Source of the DNA: Flammeovirgaceae bacterium
Lineage (GTDB): Bacteria > Bacteroidota > Bacteroidia > Cytophagales > Cyclobacteriaceae
Length of the DNA stretch: 64,000 nucleotides
Reading direction: 5' to 3'
Assembly: GCA_024638265.1 (NCBI GenBank)
Contig: JAHEKQ010000005.1
Span: 1-64,000 of the forward strand
Below are positions 8,931 through 18,800 of the stretch, piece by piece (positions within the stretch are counted from its first letter, which is position 1; every line of letters starts with the position of its first letter). A program made the translations under genes and the position numbers. The notes below the pieces were generated by a model. The model was given only the letters and a program-made list of their open reading frames with translations, was not told the origin of the DNA and made no database searches.

Positions 8931-10283
8931 TTGACCTCGTATCAGTTTGATCATATACTCCTCGATGGCACCTGGAAACAGAATGTCTGCGTCGAGACGG
9001 ATTCTGAGGGCTTGATTGTATCCATAATGGAAGAGCAGGGCAAAGGGGTCCCTGTAAAAGGCTTTGCCCTTCCCGGGTTCGTCAATGCCCATTCCCATGC
9101 ATTTCAGTATGCCATGGTGGGAACTGCTGAGATTTTTGGCAATCCAAATGACGATTTCTGGAGTTGGAGACAGCAGATGTACCGTGTCGCACTTACCATC
9201 AACCCCGCTGACATGAGAGCTATAGCTGCCATGCTTTATGCAGAGATGTTGGCCAACGGGTATACCCATGTGGTGGAATTTCATTATCTGCATCACGATG
9301 AAAAAGGCGGCCCATATAACCCGGTGACTTCGATGGGGGAAAGCCTTATGGAAGCCGCTATGGAGGCAGGGATCGGCATGACCCTGGTACCTATATACTA
9401 TAACACAGGCAGCCTTGGTAAACCATCCTCTTCTGAACAGAAAAGGTTTATCTCATCAGACATCAATGAATATGGGAACTTGATGGAGCATTATGAAAGG
9501 ATTGCAAACAGCTCAAGCAGAATTTCATTGGGATATGGGCCGCATTCCATCAGGGCCGCCAATGCATCGGATATCAAAGAAATGCGGGAGCGTTTCAAGG
9601 AGGTAGGGCCCTTTCATATGCATATATCGGAACAGCTGAAGGAGGTGGAAGAATCCGTTTCTTTTTACGGAAAACGACCCGTGCAATGGCTTTCAGAGGA
9701 AATCGGACTAACTCCAGACATGCACCTGGTACATGCCACTCACCTCGATGATGTAGAACTCGATCTTGTTTCAGCATCGGGAGCCGGGGTTATTCTGTGT
9801 CCAAGTACGGAGGGTAATCTGGGTGATGGAATATTCAGGCTCCCTGATTTCCACCGGAAACGGGGTAATTTCACTATTGGTTCTGATAGTCATATTGGGA
9901 TTTCACCTATCGAGGAAATCCGCTGGATGGACTACCAGCACCGTTTATTGGGGCATCGCCGCAATGCAACCGGTAATATGTTTAATGCCGGTGAAGACCT
10001 CTACGAGCGGGTGGTCAGTGCAGGATGGAAAGCAGCCGGTATCGATGGTTCACTTAAGAATGGTAATTCGTTAAGTGTCGTTGTTTTAGACAGTGAACAT
10101 CCACTGCTTTATGGTGCTAAGGAGGAAAACCTGGTCAATACATGGATTTACCATGGCGACCGGTCGATGATTGACAAGGTCATTTCCGGTGGAAAGGTTC
10201 ATGTAGAAAAAGGTAAGCACAATAAGGAAACCCCGTTCAGACATGCTTTTTCTTCGGTAATAAGAAATTTGAAAATTCGCTGA
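8931..10283 (+). CDS. hutF: Formimidoylglutamate deiminase
   Basis: HutF hydrolyses N-formimino-L-glutamate to N-formyl-glutamate and ammonia in the five-step histidine degradation route. It is an amidohydrolase-fold zinc enzyme. The sequence shows LPGFVNAHSHAFQ with H54 and H56 as metal ligands, VVEFHYLHHDEKG typical of HutF, the metal-binding HMHISEQ strand and the late GSDSHIGISPIEEIRWMDY. At 450 residues it is full length. The start is a TTG; no in-frame ATG lies upstream before a stop. No other hut genes are in the window. It ends exactly where the convergent minus-strand gene ends. Confidence 0.9.
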   Translation: MTSYQFDHILLDGTWKQNVCVETDSEGLIVSIMEEQGKGVPVKGFALPGFVNAHSHAFQYAMVGTAEIFGNPNDDFWSWRQQMYRVALTINPADMRAIAAMLYAEMLANGYTHVVEFHYLHHDEKGGPYNPVTSMGESLMEAAMEAGIGMTLVPIYYNTGSLGKPSSSEQKRFISSDINEYGNLMEHYERIANSSSRISLGYGPHSIRAANASDIKEMRERFKEVGPFHMHISEQLKEVEESVSFYGKRPVQWLSEEIGLTPDMHLVHATHLDDVELDLVSASGAGVILCPSTEGNLGDGIFRLPDFHRKRGNFTIGSDSHIGISPIEEIRWMDYQHRLLGHRRNATGNMFNAGEDLYERVVSAGWKAAGIDGSLKNGNSLSVVVLDSEHPLLYGAKEENLVNTWIYHGDRSMIDKVISGGKVHVEKGKHNKETPFRHAFSSVIRNLKIR

Positions 10284-10748
10284 CTATTTAACCTGGAACT
10301 CTACCCATCCGGAATCGGGATCATTTCCGGGGATATCAATCCCTGCCTGGACTTCCCAAATCACACGTCGGCCGGGCGAATCATAGGATTTCTCGTCGCA
10401 CTCAGAAAGGTCGACCATGGTATCCCAGGAATAATCTTCACCTCCTTTTAAGGTGCCTTCCCCGGAGATATCTATTCTCGTTTCATATACCGTGTCAAAC
10501 ACCCACTCATTGAGCTCCCTTAAAATCCTCTCATTGTCAGTTTCAGGACCGGATTCCGAATATCCATCCAGTCGCGCATCCTGACATCTGAAAAGCAGGT
10601 ATACCGAATCAATATTCAAGTCGTTATCCTTGATCTCGGCGGTGATCTTTACGGGGAAGGGTTTATCCAGGTTGGCATTTTCAATGTCGACATCGACCTC
10701 TGCACTTCCACCGGTTACGTAGTGAAGAATCTTGTGTAATAGTCCCAT
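10284..10748 (-). CDS. Hypothetical beta-rich protein, possibly Spo0M/arrestin-like
   Basis: This 154-residue acidic soluble protein has no signal peptide or membrane segment. The N-terminus (GLLHKILHYVTGGSAEVDVDIENANLDKPFPVKITAEI) resembles the start of Spo0M/arrestin-like proteins: a short helix, then a beta-strand series. The remainder alternates short hydrophobic stretches with acidic loops, consistent with a beta sandwich. I cannot assign a function. Its stop codon abuts the hutF stop directly, so the two transcripts must overlap at their 3' ends. Confidence 0.45.
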   Translation of the reverse strand: MGLLHKILHYVTGGSAEVDVDIENANLDKPFPVKITAEIKDNDLNIDSVYLLFRCQDARLDGYSESGPETDNERILRELNEWVFDTVYETRIDISGEGTLKGGEDYSWDTMVDLSECDEKSYDSPGRRVIWEVQAGIDIPGNDPDSGWVEFQVK

Positions 10749-10831
10749 CGGCGTTCAGGCTTTATCAAATATAATAATTCCCGTTAAAGTAGCCGCTTGA
10801 AGTTATGATTTCATTATCCGATCTTCACCAC

Positions 10832-11569
10832 ATGATAAAAGCCATCATAATCGATGACGAGCAACCCGCACGTGACTTGATAAGGTATTTCTTGAAGGAT
10901 TTTACCCAGATTGAGATTGTGGACGAGTGCAATAACGGTTTTGAGGGCTACAAGTCTATAGAATCTCACAAGCCCGACCTGATATTCCTGGACATCAGGA
11001 TGCCAAAGATCACGGGATTTGAATTACTGGAAATGATTGAAAACCCTCCCCGGACAATATTTTCCACAGCCTATGATGAATATGCCATCAAGGCTTTTGA
11101 GCAAAACGCAGTGGACTACCTCATGAAACCCTATTCAAAGGAACGATTTGATGTGGCGGTGGAGAAGGCCCTGAAGTCACTTGAGAGCGAGGAAGAAAAA
11201 CCTGATATCAGTCAACTGACTCAAGGTGTCAATGAAGATTCGGGAATCGAAAAGATCGTTGTAAAAAATGGCAACCGGATACAGATCATTCAATTACCTG
11301 ATATCCTCTATTTTGAAGGTCAGGACGATTATGTGGCCATACATACCAGCGAGGGCAAATTTCTCAAACAACTCAGGCTTAAACACCTGGAGGAGTCACT
11401 TCCCGGAGATTTCCTGAGGGTGCACCGTTCCTTTATAATACGGATCGACCGCCTGAAGAAAATTGAGGCCTATACCAAAGACAGCCATCTTGCTACCCTG
11501 GACGACAGTTCTCAGGTCCCTGTAAGCCGTTCGGGATATGCGCGGTTGAAGGAAGTACTCAATATTTGA
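10832..11569 (+). CDS. LytTR-family response regulator
   Basis: I place the start at the ATG beginning [15 protein letters not shown], the usual first residues of a receiver domain; an in-frame ATG at 10805 would add nine residues. The receiver domain (about 1-120) has the acidic pair DDE, the phosphoacceptor D54 in IFLDIRMPK, and the late lysine in DYLMKPYS. A linker leads to a LytTR DNA-binding domain (about 145-245) with [12 protein letters not shown] and [15 protein letters not shown]. Such regulators usually pair with a LytS/AlgZ-type histidine kinase. None is adjacent, so this one is an orphan here. Confidence 0.9.
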   Translation: MIKAIIIDDEQPARDLIRYFLKDFTQIEIVDECNNGFEGYKSIESHKPDLIFLDIRMPKITGFELLEMIENPPRTIFSTAYDEYAIKAFEQNAVDYLMKPYSKERFDVAVEKALKSLESEEEKPDISQLTQGVNEDSGIEKIVVKNGNRIQIIQLPDILYFEGQDDYVAIHTSEGKFLKQLRLKHLEESLPGDFLRVHRSFIIRIDRLKKIEAYTKDSHLATLDDSSQVPVSRSGYARLKEVLNI

Positions 11570-11601
11570 CGACCTGATCGGTATCTTTTTTGGCTTCCCG
11601 G

Positions 11602-11628
11602 TTGTTTATCTAGAAATATCTACCTTTG
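11602..11628 (+). promoter_or_regulatory. Candidate Bacteroidota promoter of ubiE-porT-SDR
   Basis: TACCTTTG at 11621-11628 matches the -7 consensus TAnnTTTG. A TTG at 11602-11604 could be the -33 element, though its 16-bp spacing is a little short. The ubiE ATG lies 12 bp after the box, so the leader would be very short. Confidence 0.4.
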
Positions 11629-11639
11629 AAGCTGAAATT

Positions 11640-12362
11640 ATGGAAGTAGTACCTTACAAGGATAAAAAATCAACGAAAAAAGAGCAGGTGGCGGAGATGT
11701 TCGACAACATCTCAAGTAATTATGACTTCCTCAATCACTTTCTAAGCCTTGGAATTGATATTCGTTGGCGCAAAAAAGCTGTGAAGTACCTGGGGGATTC
11801 TTCCCCCAAAATGATTCTCGATGTGGCCACGGGCACCGGGGATTTTGCACTGGAAACGCTGAAACTGAATCCAGATAAAGTTATCGGGATTGATATTTCG
11901 GACGGAATGCTTGAGGTGGGGCGCAAAAAGATGGCCAGGAAAAATCTCAGTGACAAGATCGAAATGCTCCATGGGGACTCGGAGAATATCCCCTTTGAAG
12001 ACAATACTTTCGATGCAGCGGTCGTTGCATTTGGTGTCAGGAATTTTGAAAACCTGGAGAAAGGATTAAGCGAAATCCTGAGGGTACTGAAAAAGGATGG
12101 GAAACTGGTGGTGTTGGAATTTTCGAAACCGCGTCGCTTTCCCTTCAAACAATTGTATAACTTTTATTTTAGGGCGATTTTACCTAAAATAGGCAAACGA
12201 ATCTCGAAGGATAAAGCGGCATATTCCTACCTGCCGGAATCAGTGGGAGCCTTTCCGGATGGTAAGGAATTCCTGAAGATCATGAAAGGGGTAGGATTTA
12301 ACGACACGGAATGCAAAAGCCTTACTTTTGGAATAAGCTCAATATACAAGGGGCAAAAATAG
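11640..12362 (+). CDS. ubiE: Demethylmenaquinone methyltransferase
   Basis: UbiE/MenG methylates demethylmenaquinone using SAM, the last step of menaquinone synthesis. The sequence has the N-terminal [32 protein letters not shown] signature, SAM motif [28 protein letters not shown], and the late [20 protein letters not shown] block. At 240 residues it is normal in length. The last 52 bp overlap the start of porT in another frame. No other menaquinone gene is in the window. Confidence 0.95.
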   Translation: MEVVPYKDKKSTKKEQVAEMFDNISSNYDFLNHFLSLGIDIRWRKKAVKYLGDSSPKMILDVATGTGDFALETLKLNPDKVIGIDISDGMLEVGRKKMARKNLSDKIEMLHGDSENIPFEDNTFDAAVVAFGVRNFENLEKGLSEILRVLKKDGKLVVLEFSKPRRFPFKQLYNFYFRAILPKIGKRISKDKAAYSYLPESVGAFPDGKEFLKIMKGVGFNDTECKSLTFGISSIYKGQK

Positions 12363-13036
12363 CGGCCATTGTAGTTTTCTCCCTGGTCAGCTACCAGGCA
12401 CTGTCACAATATGGGGTTAACAATCCCTATTATGATAACCGAAAGGTCGCCTATGGCTTTCTCATTGGCCTTCACAGTACTGCTTACCGCCTGGAGTATA
12501 ACGAGGCATTTGTCACCAACCAACTCGACACGGTCCATAGCATCCTTCCTAAATGGTCGCCTGGATTTTCACTCGGGTTCATAGTCAATCTCAATTTGAA
12601 CGAGTACCTCGACCTGAGGACCCTGCCCAAAGTAGCGTTTTACGAGAGATCCCTTGAATACAACTATACTAATGAACTACAACAGACCAAGCTTAAAGAA
12701 TCTACGGTGGTAGAACTTCCCATTGTGCTGAAATACAAATCCGCGAGGAGGGGCAATGTAAGGATGTACACGGTGGGCGGAATTAAGCCAGGGTTTAAGA
12801 CTTCGGGAAGAAGTGACCTCGATACAGGTCTTGAAACCTTGAATATCGTAAGGACCAATCTCTCCGCAGAACTTGGGTTCGGGTTCGATTTGTATTTCCC
12901 CCTATTCAAATTTTCACCGGAGATCCGCTTTTCGAAAGGCCTGATCAATGTACTATCGGATGAACCCAGTATCTACAGTGCAGGTATCGAACGTCTGAGA
13001 ACCAACACCATCAATATCTATTTACTCTTTCAATAA
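12311..13036 (+). CDS. porT: PorT-family outer-membrane protein (type IX secretion/gliding)
   Basis: This 241-residue protein has a hydrophobic leader ending near SYQALSQ and then alternating amphipathic strands, the pattern of a small outer-membrane beta-barrel. The [25 protein letters not shown] segment and the location directly downstream of ubiE match PorT, a component of the Bacteroidota type IX secretion system first studied for gingipain export. The ATG at 12311 lies 52 bp inside ubiE; no later ATG would keep the signal peptide. Its stop shares one base with the SDR start, so ubiE, porT and the SDR gene form a tight operon. Confidence 0.8.
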   Translation: MQKPYFWNKLNIQGAKIAAIVVFSLVSYQALSQYGVNNPYYDNRKVAYGFLIGLHSTAYRLEYNEAFVTNQLDTVHSILPKWSPGFSLGFIVNLNLNEYLDLRTLPKVAFYERSLEYNYTNELQQTKLKESTVVELPIVLKYKSARRGNVRMYTVGGIKPGFKTSGRSDLDTGLETLNIVRTNLSAELGFGFDLYFPLFKFSPEIRFSKGLINVLSDEPSIYSAGIERLRTNTINIYLLFQ

Positions 13037-13788
13037 TGACCAAACCCGTTGCATTGATTACCGGGGCAACTGCAGGCATAGGAAAGGCTATTGCTGAAGC
13101 ACTCGCACCCGAATATTCCCTGATAATTTGCGGCAGGCGCAAAGACAGGCTTGACGAAATGGCAAGCGAACTCAACACGGAAACTGTTGCCTTGAATTTT
13201 GACGTGAGGGATAAGGAAGCAGTAAATCAGGCTATAAGATCTATTCCCGAATCATTCAGCAGGGTGGCCGTACTAGTGAATAATGCCGGAAATGCCCATG
13301 GCCTTGACCTTATAAATGAAGGGAAATTGGAGGATTGGGACGCAATGATAGACATAAATGTCAAAGGTCTGTTGTATGTGTCAAGAGAAGTAATTCCGGG
13401 AATGGTAAGCCGGAAATCAGGCCATATCGTCAATATTGGATCTATCGCCGGTAAAGAGGTATACCCGAAAGGTAATGTTTACTGCGCCTCCAAGTACGCC
13501 GTAGAAGCCATAAGCGAAGGGATGCGGATTGATCTGAATCCCCATGGTATAAAAGTTACCCAAGTATGTCCCGGACTGGTCAATACAGAATTCAGTATGG
13601 TAAGGTTTAAGGGCGATCAGGAAATGGCTGATAAGGTTTACAAGGGAATGACTCCGCTCTATGCAAAGGATATTGCGGAGATAGTCGCATTCTGCCTGAG
13701 CCGTCCTGCTCACGTAAATATCGCAGACCTGGTGGTGTTGCCTACAGACCAGGCATCTTCCGTAGTGGTTAACCGGGAAAATAATTAA
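13036..13788 (+). CDS. SDR-family NAD(P)-dependent oxidoreductase (YdfG-like)
   Basis: This classical short-chain dehydrogenase of 250 residues has TGATAGIGKA (9-18), NNAG (82-85), catalytic S136 in NIGSIAG, and the YxxxK pair Y149/K153. The GRRKDRL end of the second strand, with an Arg pair after the glycine motif, favours NADP(H). The whole sequence resembles YdfG, which acts on 3-hydroxy acids and malonic semialdehyde. It is the third gene of the ubiE-porT operon, but a link to quinone or secretion is not apparent. Its stop overlaps the convergent esterase stop by 4 bp. Confidence 0.88.
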   Translation: MTKPVALITGATAGIGKAIAEALAPEYSLIICGRRKDRLDEMASELNTETVALNFDVRDKEAVNQAIRSIPESFSRVAVLVNNAGNAHGLDLINEGKLEDWDAMIDINVKGLLYVSREVIPGMVSRKSGHIVNIGSIAGKEVYPKGNVYCASKYAVEAISEGMRIDLNPHGIKVTQVCPGLVNTEFSMVRFKGDQEMADKVYKGMTPLYAKDIAEIVAFCLSRPAHVNIADLVVLPTDQASSVVVNRENN

Positions 13789-14423
13789 AATAACTCCAGA
13801 AGGACCTTTTCGTCTATTGTATGCCCGCCATCGAAGGTAAGCTGCTGCGGTGTGACCCCTAGTTGATCTGAAATTTCCTGCTGTTCTTTAAAGCGCTCAT
13901 CACTGAGATAGGGATCCGATGTCCCGTAAACGAATGATACTTTCTTGTTCATCAGCTGCGATCTGCTCACTTTCCAGTCGAGGTCCGGCGGGAACATACC
14001 GGCCCACAGGATAAGCTGATCAAACCTGATATGCGGTTGACTGATCCACCGCGAAACCGTTGCAGCACCCTGGCTGAAACCCAGCGTGGAGATCTTTCCC
14101 TGATAATCAGGGTCCATGACCTCATGCCGGTAAATAGAATTTATGAATTTTAAATAGTTATCGATATCCTGAAGGCGGTCCTCACGGGTCATCCAGGAAG
14201 CCCCTACCCTGCCATAATTGCCCTCCAGGTAATAGCGCGAAAGGCCCTCGGGAGCGATTACGCGAATACCACGATTTCTCAGAACCTCAAATTTCCTTAT
14301 GAAGAATTGTGCGAGTTGTCCCTGCCCGTGAAAAACGAACAATAATTCAATGGAGTCTTCCAGACTAAGTCCGTTATCATAGTATCGGGCCGTAAATTCA
14401 AACCCGATCCGGTTTTCCTTCAT
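13785..14423 (-). CDS. Alpha/beta hydrolase, carboxylesterase/phospholipase type
   Basis: This 212-residue cytoplasmic alpha/beta hydrolase has LLFVFHGQGQ (oxyanion region), nucleophile S117 in GFSQGA, acid D170 in YGTSDPYL and H201 in DGGHTID. This matches the carboxylesterase/phospholipase-like branch (YpfH/EstB type). The segment YYLEGNYGRVGASWMTREDR is a short lid-like insertion. The natural ester is unknown. It is the last gene of a minus-strand set; the gap to the next gene upstream is 3 bp. Confidence 0.8.
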   Translation of the reverse strand: MKENRIGFEFTARYYDNGLSLEDSIELLFVFHGQGQLAQFFIRKFEVLRNRGIRVIAPEGLSRYYLEGNYGRVGASWMTREDRLQDIDNYLKFINSIYRHEVMDPDYQGKISTLGFSQGAATVSRWISQPHIRFDQLILWAGMFPPDLDWKVSRSQLMNKKVSFVYGTSDPYLSDERFKEQQEISDQLGVTPQQLTFDGGHTIDEKVLLELF

Positions 14424-14426
14424 GGA

Positions 14427-14861
14427 CTACTTCTTGAAACCCAGGGCGCTTCCCCCGCAACTGGCCGACGATTCTTCCAACACGTAGCGGATATAGTATA
14501 TACCGGTAGCTTTGCAAGGATAAACAAATGCCGGAAGGACCTCCCCTTTATGGAAATTTGTACCAACCATTTTTCTTCGGCTGTCATACAATTCTACCAG
14601 GATCCCATCAGAGCCTGCTTCTTCAGCACAGACGTTGATCATGTACTGTGTCCCTTTAGTAAACACATAACTGTATTCAACTTTGTCCTTGGCTCCCTCT
14701 TGTCCGTCAATTTTATAGCTTTTCAGGAAATTAAAGCCGTCTGAAAGCTTTGGAATACATTCGTTGCTGTACGTATCTGCATCACATTGAGCGACTGCAC
14801 TCGAAGAGCTGACACCAAAAAACAGCAGTAAAAGGATTAGAATTTGACTTTTCACCCACAT
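14427..14861 (-). CDS. Exported protein of unknown function
   Basis: This 144-residue protein begins with a clear signal peptide (KSQILILLLLFFGVSSSSAVAQ). The mature part contains several cysteines (AQCDAD, SNECIP, INVCAEE, YPCKATG, SASCGGS), consistent with disulfides in the periplasm. It has beta-rich stretches (KVEYSYVFTKGTQYMINVC, GILVELYDSRRKMVGTN, GIYYIRYVLEE), perhaps a small beta-sandwich that binds a ligand or the cell surface. I recognise no family. It sits between the esterase (3 bp) and a lipoprotein gene (7 bp), probably co-transcribed with both. Confidence 0.6.
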   Translation of the reverse strand: MWVKSQILILLLLFFGVSSSSAVAQCDADTYSNECIPKLSDGFNFLKSYKIDGQEGAKDKVEYSYVFTKGTQYMINVCAEEAGSDGILVELYDSRRKMVGTNFHKGEVLPAFVYPCKATGIYYIRYVLEESSASCGGSALGFKK

Positions 14862-14868
14862 ATAGAGT

Positions 14869-15762
14869 CTATTTTACAAGTTCATTTCGAATTTGACCCA
14901 CAATACTAGTGATATTCTGTAAGGTCTCATCAGATATTTCTACAACACTTTCCGTGCCGTCTTTTATTACCAGGACACCATCGACGATCTCGGAGGTTTG
15001 TATTCCTTCGGTCATGGTAATAGATACATTTTCAAATTCAGCCCATAAGGGATCCATGCTCAACCTTATTTCGGACATTGTTGATTCTTCCTCAAACATA
15101 TCGAGTAGTAATTTGAGGAGTTCAGCAACGGTCTTCTGATCACCGATGGCCTCCTTCAACTCCTCCCCACTATTCGATTGCACAGCTTTCTGGCAGGTAA
15201 TATTCATGGCTTCCACCCAACCCCCAAGAAGGAACAGCGTGCTGAGGCTTGATCGGTTCTGGGATTGCAGGTAGCTATTAATTTCATTAAAATTCTGGGT
15301 AGTGATCAATAGCAGTGAATCGAGGTTCTGACTGTTCATCGCCAGGTCCTTTATCAATACGAGATCGAAGAACTGACCTATACTGAGATCGTCGGCGAGT
15401 GATTTGATGGCTGATATATACTCTATCCCATCCTGGTTCCGGCCATAAATATTGGTATAGCCCAAGTCGGTTCCGTAAATCCCCAGGTTTACCGCCTTCT
15501 GAAATGAAGTATTGTAGTTTGAAAGATTCGCGGTGGGATTTAGTAGGTCTTCACTGTATTCCGTTCCTGATTCTCTCAGCATAACACTGATCTCCAGAGG
15601 ACTGGGAATTTGCTGAAGCACGGCATTTATCATCTCGGTGTCTACTGATGATTCAGCCATTGCTGCAGAGTCAAGGGCTTGTGATATTTCATCTCCACCA
15701 GCTTTTTGTCCTCCACAGGCAAAGAGGAATGCAGCGCTCAAAACAAGTAGTAATGCTCTCAT
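14869..15762 (-). CDS. Lipoprotein of unknown function, mainly helical
   Basis: The 297-residue product starts with a lipoprotein signal (MRALLLVLSAAFLFACGG), the lipobox cysteine being residue 16. The mature part is acidic and mostly helical with no membrane segment. It has regular short repeats of polar/hydrophobic residues (AINSLADDLSIGQFFDLVLIK-like helices), and NYNTSFQKAVNLGIYGTDLGYTNIYGRNQDGIEY in the middle. I do not recognise the family. It is followed within 7 bp by another exported protein and preceded by the large TerB-ABC fusion, so the set may work at the envelope. Confidence 0.6.
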   Translation of the reverse strand: MRALLLVLSAAFLFACGGQKAGGDEISQALDSAAMAESSVDTEMINAVLQQIPSPLEISVMLRESGTEYSEDLLNPTANLSNYNTSFQKAVNLGIYGTDLGYTNIYGRNQDGIEYISAIKSLADDLSIGQFFDLVLIKDLAMNSQNLDSLLLITTQNFNEINSYLQSQNRSSLSTLFLLGGWVEAMNITCQKAVQSNSGEELKEAIGDQKTVAELLKLLLDMFEEESTMSEIRLSMDPLWAEFENVSITMTEGIQTSEIVDGVLVIKDGTESVVEISDETLQNITSIVGQIRNELVK

Positions 15763-15810
15763 AATTATTCTATTCGCACCCCAATATATTAAACTATCGT
15801 GAGAATTCGA

Positions 15811-18800
15811 TCAGCGTTTCTTAAAATTGAAATTGCCGGCCCAACGGATAAATTTGGCAAGAACTTCAAAATAAAGTGCCAGGTACAGGATAAGGGTCAT
15901 CATCCAGATGACCATGAGATTAAAACTGAAGGTGCTCATTTGGGTGCCCGCAAAATATTTTACCGGGGCAAAAAAATGTGCGCGGTAATCAAGGGGACCG
16001 TTGGGTTGGGGCTCATGAAAAATCGGGTTGATCTGTTGAATCAGCCTTCCCTCATGAATCACTACCCGCTCTTTCGTATCCAGGTTTCGTACCAGGTCGG
16101 ATAGACTTTCATTGAAATAGCGATTCTTCATCGTTGAAAGATCATAGTCGGCCTCTTTCTGCCTGTTCATCATTACTACTTCTTTCGCCTTAACTGTCTC
16201 ATTGAATCGACGTTGATAATAATCCTGGAAGTCCTGGATATAAAGTTTCAATTTGTTATTTCTATCCGAAAAGTTCTGGGGATCCAGTGGGACAATTTCC
16301 TCAAGTCCCTGGCTATACTTCTCTCCGGTCAATGTGCGGTTGATAATAGATATCCCTTCATTCACCACCTTTATGTCCGGATTATCCGAACTCAATTCCC
16401 TTTCTACTTCCGTCCTTTGACTTTCCAGGATATCGGGTACGTAAGCCGATTTTATGTCGGATATGGATTCTTCTTTCTCATAAGGGTAATATGGCCTCTG
16501 GTATTTATTGTTGATGAATTGATCTACCGCATACGCCTCATAGGCCCAACGGGAAGCCATAAAATCAGCGACCACGGGTACCTTTCCCCGAGAACTGATC
16601 GAATTATTGAGTTTTTCAAAATCGAAGATCACCCCACTGAAAATCATCTGGGGAATCAACAATAATGGGATCAAAATATATACAGTCACTGCACTTTTAA
16701 AAGCTGAACTGATGTTAAGCCCGATTAAATTGGCAAATGCACCGCATGCAAACAGGATCATCCACTGACCAAAGAAATTGCCCGGGATTTCGAGGATTAT
16801 ATTGCCTATGAGTACGAAAGAAAATGTCTGGACCAGTGAGAGGGTAAATAGAATCAACATTTTTCCCAGTAGGTAACTGTTCCAACTGAGGTTAAGGAAC
16901 GATTCCCGCTTGAGTATTTTCCGGTCCCTGATAATCTCCTCGGCACTGACAGTCATTCCCATAAACAAGGCAACTATGATGGCCATTAAAATAAATGCCG
17001 GAATATTCTCATTGAACCTGTAGATATAACCCTCGGTGGGTTGGTCCCTGTAGCGAATTACGAAAGCAAGGAGGGCCGCAAGTACCGGTGCCTCGAGTAA
17101 ATTGATCAATAAGTATTGCCTGTTGCTGACTTTAGAGAGGAGATCGCGAATCGTAAATATCCAAGTCTGCATGAACTTATTGGGAATGTGAAGGCTTTTT
17201 GCCGGCTTTTCATTCACCTTCGGAACTCCCGGTTCACTGAAAGATTTCTTGTAGGCTTCGAACCATTGTTGGGGCTCTATTTTTCTTTTTCCTGTTAATT
17301 GGCCGTATTCATCCACGACCTTGGCCTCGATGATATTGAATATCTTTTCCGGATTGACATTTCCACAAAGTTCACACTGGCCGCGTTGCTTGTCTACCTG
17401 GTTGGTAATGCCCTTGAAATACGTAATTGCATCTACCGGATTCCCATAATAGGCCGGAAACCCACCTACATCAAGGATGTACATTTTGTCGAACATCTTG
17501 TAGATATCCGAGGAGGGCTGATGGATTACCGTGAAGATCAACTTTCCCTTCATCGATAATTCCTTCAACAAGTCTATCACATTTTCTGAATCCCGGGATG
17601 ATAATCCAGAAGTGGGTTCATCCAGGAATAATACGCCCGGTTCACGGATCAACTCCAGGGCAATATTCAACCTCTTACGCTGTCCGCCGGAAATAGTCTT
17701 ATCAAGGACTGTCCCCACCCTGAGATCCTTCCGTTGGTCCAGTCCCAGGTTTTTCAACACCTCCATCACTCTTAAATAAAGATCTTCTTCTGAAAGATTG
17801 GCGAAACAAAGTTTGGCGTTGTAATACAGGTTCTGGTAAACGGTGAGCTCTTCAATAAGCAGGTCATCCTGGCTTACATAACCAATGACTCCGCGTAGCT
17901 CTTCTCTATTATTGTGAATATCAAAACCATTTATCTCAATCTTTCCCTTGGTGGGTTTGACCAAACCGGCAAGTACATTCAACAGGGTCGTTTTTCCGGC
18001 TCCACTCGCACCCATTATTCCGACCAACTTCCCCGGGCCTTCTTTAATAGAGATACTTCTCAGTCCAATATCACCGGAGGGGAATCTCAGTTCTTCAATG
18101 TCAGCATGAAATGAGAGCCTGGTATCCTCGTATGTAGGATTGAAATATGAAACGAGATCGCTGTAGTAAAGAACGTCCCCATGCTTGGAACGGAGTATGC
18201 TTCCATTCGAAAAGAGGTATACTCTTCCGGGATTCATACTAAACCCGTTGAGTGTGACGAGGTCAACCCCAAAATATCTAACAAAGAACATATCCACACT
18301 GGGGATATGTACAAAGATCATCTTTCCATCTAACCCGTGAAATAACTTATTCCCACCATGCTCAGTAGTATTATCCAGGTTCAATAGCATAGGGTTATCG
18401 GCAGGCACCTCTTCCCTCGACTTGGCAAAACTCTCAATAGCAGTATGCTCAGCTTTGGGTATGTTGAACACCATGGAGATCGTATTGATTACCTCGATCT
18501 CGTGATGCGAGTAGGAATCATCGGCAAAAACCACCTCCAGCATTTTCATCAACACAACTACCTTTTGTTTCTGTTCAAGGGTCTTGTTGATTTTTTTACA
18601 AAGTCCGAGCGTTTTGACTGAATCCTTTACAGTAGGGGCTTTTATTACAAAATCCTCCCCTGATTGTTGTGCCTTCCAGCCCGAGAATTTATCGTACAAT
18701 TCGGTGTAGGTATCTACGGAATCAAGGGCCAACTCCTGCTTGAAGAAATTGATTACAAACTCGCGCTCTTCCATAGAAACGCCATCCTGCTTTGTTGTAA

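Noticed and set aside
15799-16104. Plus-strand ORF opposite the ABC fusion gene
   Set aside because: It is antisense to a clear ABC transporter tail, with no domain or start signal of its own.
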